Origin: Amphimedon queenslandica | Taxonomy: Eukaryota > Porifera > Demospongiae > Haplosclerida > Niphatidae | DNA length: 35,692 nt | Reading direction: 5' to 3' | NCBI RefSeq assembly: GCF_000090795.2 | Contig: NW_003546921.1 | Coordinates: forward strand, 10,719 to 46,410 | Shown: positions 30,825 through 35,692 of the stretch, in pieces | How positions within the stretch are numbered: position 1 is the stretch's first letter | Layout: each line of letters opens with the position of its first letter | Program-made: the position numbers and the translations under genes | The notes under the pieces: model-generated | Told to the model about the DNA's origin: nothing | The model's input: only the letters and a program-made list of their open reading frames with translations | Databases searched by the model: none

Positions 30825-32235
30825 GCTAGTTACTATGCTACATTATCACTGTCAGTCAAATGTTATCTTCTTGGACATTTAGTTTGCGGAGACAAATTTT
30901 TAAATGTTATGGTAAGCATGCTAACATTGTGCTTAGCGACCATTGAAATAGAGTTCTTACTGTCTTGTGGTAGAGCTACAGAGTCAAATTGGAGTTCAGT
31001 TGTTTAAGCAGAAGGAGAACTTCAAGTAGCTATTTGTCCCATGTCAGTATGACTTTCTTCTCAAAAGTTATAAGTGCTAAAGTGTGGGATTTGCACATAG
31101 GTTTTCCAGCTTACTACAGGTTTTCTCTGATGTAAGGAATCACTCATAAGGTAGCCTTATGTACCCCCTAATCATGTAGACTGCTGCTGTACTACCACAT
31201 TTTTGTCTGTTACCATACCAGTGCAAACAATATTGTGGTATATGACCATGCGGAGCTAAATGTATTTCATAAACATGTAAGTAAGGGAGAGTTTAATGTG
31301 TATTGTGTATGTATAAGTCATTTGACACTTTTTTCTTTACTTCAGGCTTAAGAATGACATTATCAGGTTCTAAAATAATGCTTCTGCATTACCCGTAACA
31401 GATGGTTAACTTTGTTGGGAATCTCTGCATTGATTCTTTCAATGGAATTAAAGGAGGAATGTGTGCTCTCTGCTCCTTGCTAACCCAAGAAACCCATTCC
31501 AAAGCTCCATTCTCTCATTTGTCATGGCATATGCTTGAGCATCATGTAAATCTTAGGTGTAATTAATACATTGGGAAACTTTCCTTAATAGAAGAACATG
31601 AAATCTTTCACTGAAATTTTTCTACACAATAACAAAGCTCTATTATTGTTGGTGATATTTATGACATACCTAGTGTACATAGATCTTCATCAACATTTTT
31701 CTTATTATAAGCACTTAGCCATTAGTGTCATGGCATTTGAGAAAGTAGTTTCAAGGGACTGTCACTGGAAGTAGTTGCAGGCAGATTCTGCTAGCAAGAT
31801 GAACTTGAGCCTGACAGAGAGTGACAATATTATTACGCTGCACAGTATAAAGTAAAGTAAGCATGTAATAGTGTACTATACAAGAATTACTTTAAGTTCC
31901 CTCTTGACATGATTGCCTATAAAACTCCCGAAGTAATAAGCCTATCTTTCTACATTAAAACTAGCAACAGCTGCATCTAAACACCTGACAAATGGGCCCT
32001 CCTAATGGAACTGTTCAGTTTGCCTTTGTAGTGCCTTAATCTTTTTTTCCTATTATTTTTTAAATGTTAAGTGTGTTTGTTGTTTTAAGATGTAACTTAC
32101 AATTTCATTCACAAATCTTTTGTAGGCTATGGCACCTTCATAAAAAACAGAGGGTCATGGCCCTTCAACTTCATCAGTTACAGTACATAAAGATTGTAAG
32201 TGTTCAGCTGCCTGCAGGTCCTTCACAGCACATTC
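30825..32235. other. Interval without recognised gene
   Basis: AT-rich. The small plus-strand frame at 30822-31007 has no motif. No inverted or direct repeats with clear limits were seen. Confidence 0.45.
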
Positions 32236-32239
32236 TCAA

Positions 32240-32675
32240 TCTTTTTTTCCCCTTTCTACATCTTCTAAATTGCTGTTGTATTCCTGAAAAGGTCGTGATG
32301 TTGCCAATGTGTCAATACATGACACTGTGTTGGTAGGAAGTTGAATCCCCTTTTTGTGGTACTCATCCTCCAGCGGTGAAAAGTCGATAAAATGGTCCTT
32401 ATGACACATAAAGTCCAGGTACACCTGCCTACAGGTATTAATATTCCTGTAATAGTAACTTTGGTAGCATAATTTACCTGGGATAAAGAAATATTAAAGA
32501 AAAGTTTATGTAAGACATTACTATATTCCTTTATGTTCCTCACATCACCACCAGACTGAAGAAACCTCGTGTGATCTACCTTAAGTTTCTTTAAGCTTCT
32601 TACAGGATAGTCACTGCTGGAACGAAGATTATCTTTAGTAATTTCATACCAGAGGCAGCAGAGTCTTCCTAGTGT
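32240..32675 (-). pseudogene. Degraded multicopy gene fragment (LWYEIT family)
   Basis: Minus strand. An exon from about 32672 to 32478 reads GRLCCLWYEITKDNLRSSSD, then SLKKLKVDHTRFLQSGGDVR and VLHKLFFNISLSQ, and is followed by a donor GTAAAT. After a 49-base intron the next exon reads GVPGLYVS, a stop, GPFYRLF, and then in another frame LEDEYHKKGIQLP. I recall closely similar blocks (LWCxIT, FLxxGGDxxxAK, PLTQVCVPGLH) in many sponge and anemone proteins of unknown function that appear to be element-encoded. Only this C-proximal piece survives here. Confidence 0.45.
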
Positions 32676-32699
32676 GTTTCAAAAGAAATAGGTAATACT

Positions 32700-32848
32700 T
32701 AATGCTGGTTAAGCATTTATTAAGGCATTTATAGGTTTGTAGGTGTGGTTGGGTGCCTCATAAGCACAAGGCGAAGCCGAGTGCTTCATGAGGCACGAGA
32801 CCGCAACTCAAACTAATAAATCACTTCATAAGTGCGTAACCAGCATTA
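32700..32848. mobile_element. 149-bp hairpin element
   Basis: The ends TAATGCTGGTTA (32700-32711) and TAACCAGCATTA (32837-32848) are exact complements. Inside are ATTTAT/ATAAAT pairs and a central hairpin, TGCCTCATAAGCAC (32754-32767) against GTGCTTCATGAGGCA (32781-32795), around AAGGCGAAGCCGA. The whole unit folds back on itself, as short palindromic MITEs do. Confidence 0.8.
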
Positions 32849-32849
32849 T

Positions 32850-34325
32850 GTGGTTTATTGTGACTTACAAGACAAAACAAGACTTTTCTAGTTGCTGTTT
32901 TCCATTGCTTGGATCACATTAGTTAGCTCTGGCATGTGTCATTCATTTTCATTTTGTACACATGCGCAATAGGACAGTTGTTATGGTTACTTGTTTTTTC
33001 TATGGTAAACAAGTGACATTTGATAAGCAAGGACAAGGATGAAGAGAGCTTCTCTAGAGCAAGTTTCCTCTGTACCTCTGATGTGCCCACTGGTTTCTAG
33101 GCCTAACCATCATCTTTACCTTCCATAACAATGGAGAAAGCAACAGAGAAGGCAAAAGGTACTGTACTGGCTATTCAAAACTTGTAAATAAATGGGCCCT
33201 CTTTGTACGTTTCAAAGTTGGGTATCATTTAGGAACTTCATGTCAGAGGAAAACGTTCCTGAAGACCTTCTTGTATGAAAAAACTCGGAAGTAGTTTGTC
33301 ACTGGCTTTGTTGCTTTGTAAGTGAGGCTAGAAAGGAAAACAGAGAACCATACCCCATCTAGAAGTCTCCTCACTTCGCATCAGAAAATATTGCAAGACA
33401 ATAATTATATTACCATCTGTTTAGCAAGAACGATTACAGGTTTAGAGATCTACATAATACAATAGACTCTGTGTGTGTTACTTTAAGAAAGAGGTTAAAG
33501 AAGAAAAGATTCAAGTAAAAGATGAAAATTCTAGTGGCAAAAAGGAAGAAAGAGTTAAGAAATTACATGCACTGCAGACCTGGAATGTGCATGTAAATTA
33601 AGCCTTACTTGACAATCATTCATTATTTGATATATTGAAAATTCATAAATGTTATTATGTAATAAACTTGCCATAAGCAACCAATGGGGAAAATTAATAA
33701 GCCATAATAAAATCACATTAATTTTATGCAACCTGATGCTCCCGATAGCTCATAAATGTGACACTGGAACTCATAATTACCACCGTGACAAACACAGAAT
33801 TTTCTACCTGTGTTTCTCATGTATGTATCGTTATTAAGGATTATTATAATGTCTCTTACTTCCATTCAGATATCTGAAGGTCTTCTACTTGTTCTTGATA
33901 TCTGTCCAAAGCTACATGCAAGTTGAAAATACCTCACGTGTTGTGGATTGTGGACGGAGTTCAAAATTCATGAGCTGAAAATTCATTTTAAGGAAGATTC
34001 ACCCTTCTCTTTCTCCCTGTTTTATCCAGACTTCATTCCTTGGAATCCGGCCATTATGCGACGTAATTGTGTTTAGCATACATGCATGAATAGTACATGC
34101 ATAATATAGAGTAGTTACATGTATAAATCCACGCATGTTTACCTCTCGTCTTCGTCCAATTGGTCTATAATTTTATACTTAAGATATGAGAAGAAGAATA
34201 GTGCATTCTCAGCAATGACATCATTAGCTATAAATAGCTCAGCTGCTACAAAACTCTCGCTGGCAATTTGTATGCCCCATGTCTTCATCCTTCTATTACT
34301 CATAATGTGGTAAGAATTATGATTC
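32850..34325. other. Interval without recognised gene
   Basis: No family recognised on either strand. Small frames (62-64 codons at 33649 and 34119) lack motifs. A purine-rich stretch lies at about 33490-33560. Confidence 0.45.
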
Positions 34326-34557
34326 TAAAATTTAAAAAAACATGATAAAGTAAGATTCCAAACGACCAATGACAATATGAAATGAAAATCCTACTCATGA
34401 CACAAATTCTACTTTACATTGTACTTTTAATGTTATTATGTAAGAATTATGGATCACCTTGCAATGTAGAGTAGAATTTGCATCACGAGTAGGATTTTCA
34501 TTTCGTATTTTTGTTGGTCGTTCAGAATCCAACTTCATCTTGTATTTTAAATTTTTT
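34326..34557. mobile_element. Fold-back element with about 95-bp arms
   Basis: The left arm 34326-34421 and right arm 34460-34557 are reverse complements at most positions. For example, AAATGAAAATCCTACTCATG (left) matches the complement of the right arm, and AACGACCAA occurs in both. The loop is about 38 bases. It is non-coding, like MITEs and fold-back elements. Confidence 0.85.
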
Positions 34558-34828
34558 ATGTTCTTGTTTTTGTTGATTTTTACATAGTATTTATACTATT
34601 TCTTTAGTTGCAATTGTGATACTTGTTGATTTTACACAAACAATAATTTTCTTTATGTTATTATCATAGTTATAACATTTATAAGAGACAGTATTGAATA
34701 GACATGCTGAAGGAATATCAACTATACTGATGACAAGTGAAACTAATACCACTCTTGACACAAGTCCTTGTTCAAGAATCTGTGAGCCAAGAGAGTCCAT
34801 CTTCCCTGCTATTTCTGTTCTTTCAGGC

Positions 34829-35122
34829 TGTTGTCAAGTTCATAATTATCATTGCATATCGTAAGTCATAACATTAATTGTGGTATCTTCATATGGACCA
34901 ACTTTGGTATCCATATACATGTACATGCATACACTTCCTATTATTTATGTATTATTACATTATTGTTTAGTTACATGCCTACTCATTATTATTTATGATT
35001 ATTATGGTTATTAATGTCTATGGTTTTTGTAACGCATACACGTTGGTTCTTTTCTGTTGTATTCTGTTCTGTTCATTCTTTCATATTCTTTAATTTCTTT
35101 TGGTTCTTAAAGAGATACTACA
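34829..35122 (+). repeat. Probable 5' LTR of a second LTR retrotransposon
   Basis: The inner end is placed at 35122 (ATACTACA) by the following primer-binding site. The outer end cannot be fixed because the 3' LTR lies outside the window; 34829 (TGTTGTCAAG) is one of several TG-starting candidates. The pyrimidine-rich 3' part ending AGAGATACTACA is typical of gypsy LTRs. Confidence 0.4.
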
Positions 35123-35123
35123 T

Positions 35124-35134
35124 TGGCGACGAGG
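35124..35134 (+). other. Primer-binding site
   Basis: TGGCGACGAGG directly follows the LTR end. The same start is found in many gypsy elements. The priming tRNA was not identified. Confidence 0.7.
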
Positions 35135-35152
35135 TAGAGAAACGATCCTCTG

Positions 35153-35692
35153 ATGGCTGCTGTTGGTAGGATTGAGTTGTTCGATCCCTGTCAAGAGACT
35201 TTCCCTCGGTACGTGAAGCGAGTTCGTAACTTCTCTGCAGCAAACGATGTTGCAGCTGGAAAGCACAAGTTTGTGTTCCTTAACTCCCTGGGTAGGAAAC
35301 ACTACAACCTACTGTCGAACCTGGTAACTCCTGAGTCACCAGAGGACAAAATCTTAGATGAACTAGTCGAGGTACTAACCACTCACTTTCAGCCGTCTAC
35401 TTCAGTTATTGCCAAGCAGTACTCGTTTCATTGTCGTTATCAAGATTCTACTGAAAGTATAGCAGATTTTGTTGTGGGGCTCAAGAAGCTCATTGCTTGC
35501 TGTCAGTACAAACCAGCTGTACAGAGCATCTTGCTACGAGACAGATTTGTCTGTGGCCTCGCACACAAAGCTACACGTAAACGTCTACTTACAGAGGACA
35601 ATCCCTGACTTTTGACAGAGCTGTGGAAATTTGCACATGTGTGGAGAAAGCTTCAGTTCAAGCGAGACAGATGAAACTGCCAGAAAGCATGA
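35153..35692 (+). pseudogene. LTR retrotransposon gag, frameshifted, cut by window end
   Basis: The ATG at 35153 lies 19 bases after the PBS. The frame reads FPRYVKRVRNFSAANDVAAG, then FLNSLGRKHYNLLSNLV, then LDELVEVLTTHFQPSTSVIA, YSFHCRYQDSTESIADFVVG and LLRDRFVCGLAHKATRKRLL, the capsid signature of Mag-type and related gypsy elements (FxFxxRxQ, ADFVxxLKKL, LRDRFVCGL). A stop comes at 35606-35608, but the next frame continues the family pattern with TFDRAVEICTCVEKA up to the window end. A one-base indel near 35604 is therefore likely. It belongs to a different lineage from the minus-strand gypsy element. Confidence 0.8.

Overview
The window looks like AT-rich, intron-bearing animal DNA, most likely from a demosponge or another early-branching metazoan. 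This is an inference from three things: the repeat-family mix, very short introns (51 to 128 bases where both splice sites can be read), and frequent short TACATGTA-type palindromes. No bacterial-style genes, operons, ribosome binding sites, tRNA, rRNA or CRISPR array were seen. Almost everything recognisable is a mobile element or a multicopy, element-like gene in some stage of decay. Family names rest on motif recognition from memory, not on a search.

Layout. 464-1193: a non-autonomous element with about 37-bp inverted ends and a GTGTCAA target duplication. 1197-4545: a 3.35-kb DNA transposon with a broken multi-exon transposase, inserted two bases into that duplication. 4600-7890: no gene recognised apart from a half-copy of a short inverted-repeat element. 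7895-8532: a TTAA-flanked non-autonomous element. 8551-10505 (minus strand): a 5'-truncated non-LTR retrotransposon (reverse transcriptase, Cys/His knuckle, PD-D/ExK-like nuclease) ending in (TAA)n. 10506-14162 (minus): decayed exons of a HECT-domain E3 ubiquitin-ligase-like gene, cut by the retrotransposon. 14163-18154 (minus): a Ty3/gypsy-type LTR retrotransposon whose integrase is fused straight into LTR sequence. 18165-18840 (minus): a likely N-terminal part of the HECT gene, which is also one arm of a large palindrome centred near 19079.

19113-23726 (plus) holds the other palindrome arm and a multi-exon gene of a recurrent cnidarian/sponge family carrying a WSGD motif, with a 229-bp inverted-repeat element inside it. 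Converging on it from the right are two minus-strand genes. One (23857-24716) is a decayed member of another recurrent family. The other (24749-27000) is a second HECT-like gene whose first exons still splice in frame.

27252-27393 is a 19-bp minisatellite. The right third (27400-35692) is mostly AT-rich non-coding DNA with a hAT transposase remnant (30182-30820), another degraded multicopy gene piece (32240-32675), two hairpin elements (32700-32848 and 34326-34557), and the start of a second LTR retrotransposon with primer-binding site and gag (from about 35124).

Reading the nested parts in order, a HECT-type gene seems to have been duplicated head to head, then hit by a gypsy element and by a LINE-like element, with small DNA elements filling in later. 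The repeated co-occurrence of HECT-like, WSGD and SGPG-type genes is the most interesting lead, because these may travel together as a composite mobile unit. That is a hypothesis.
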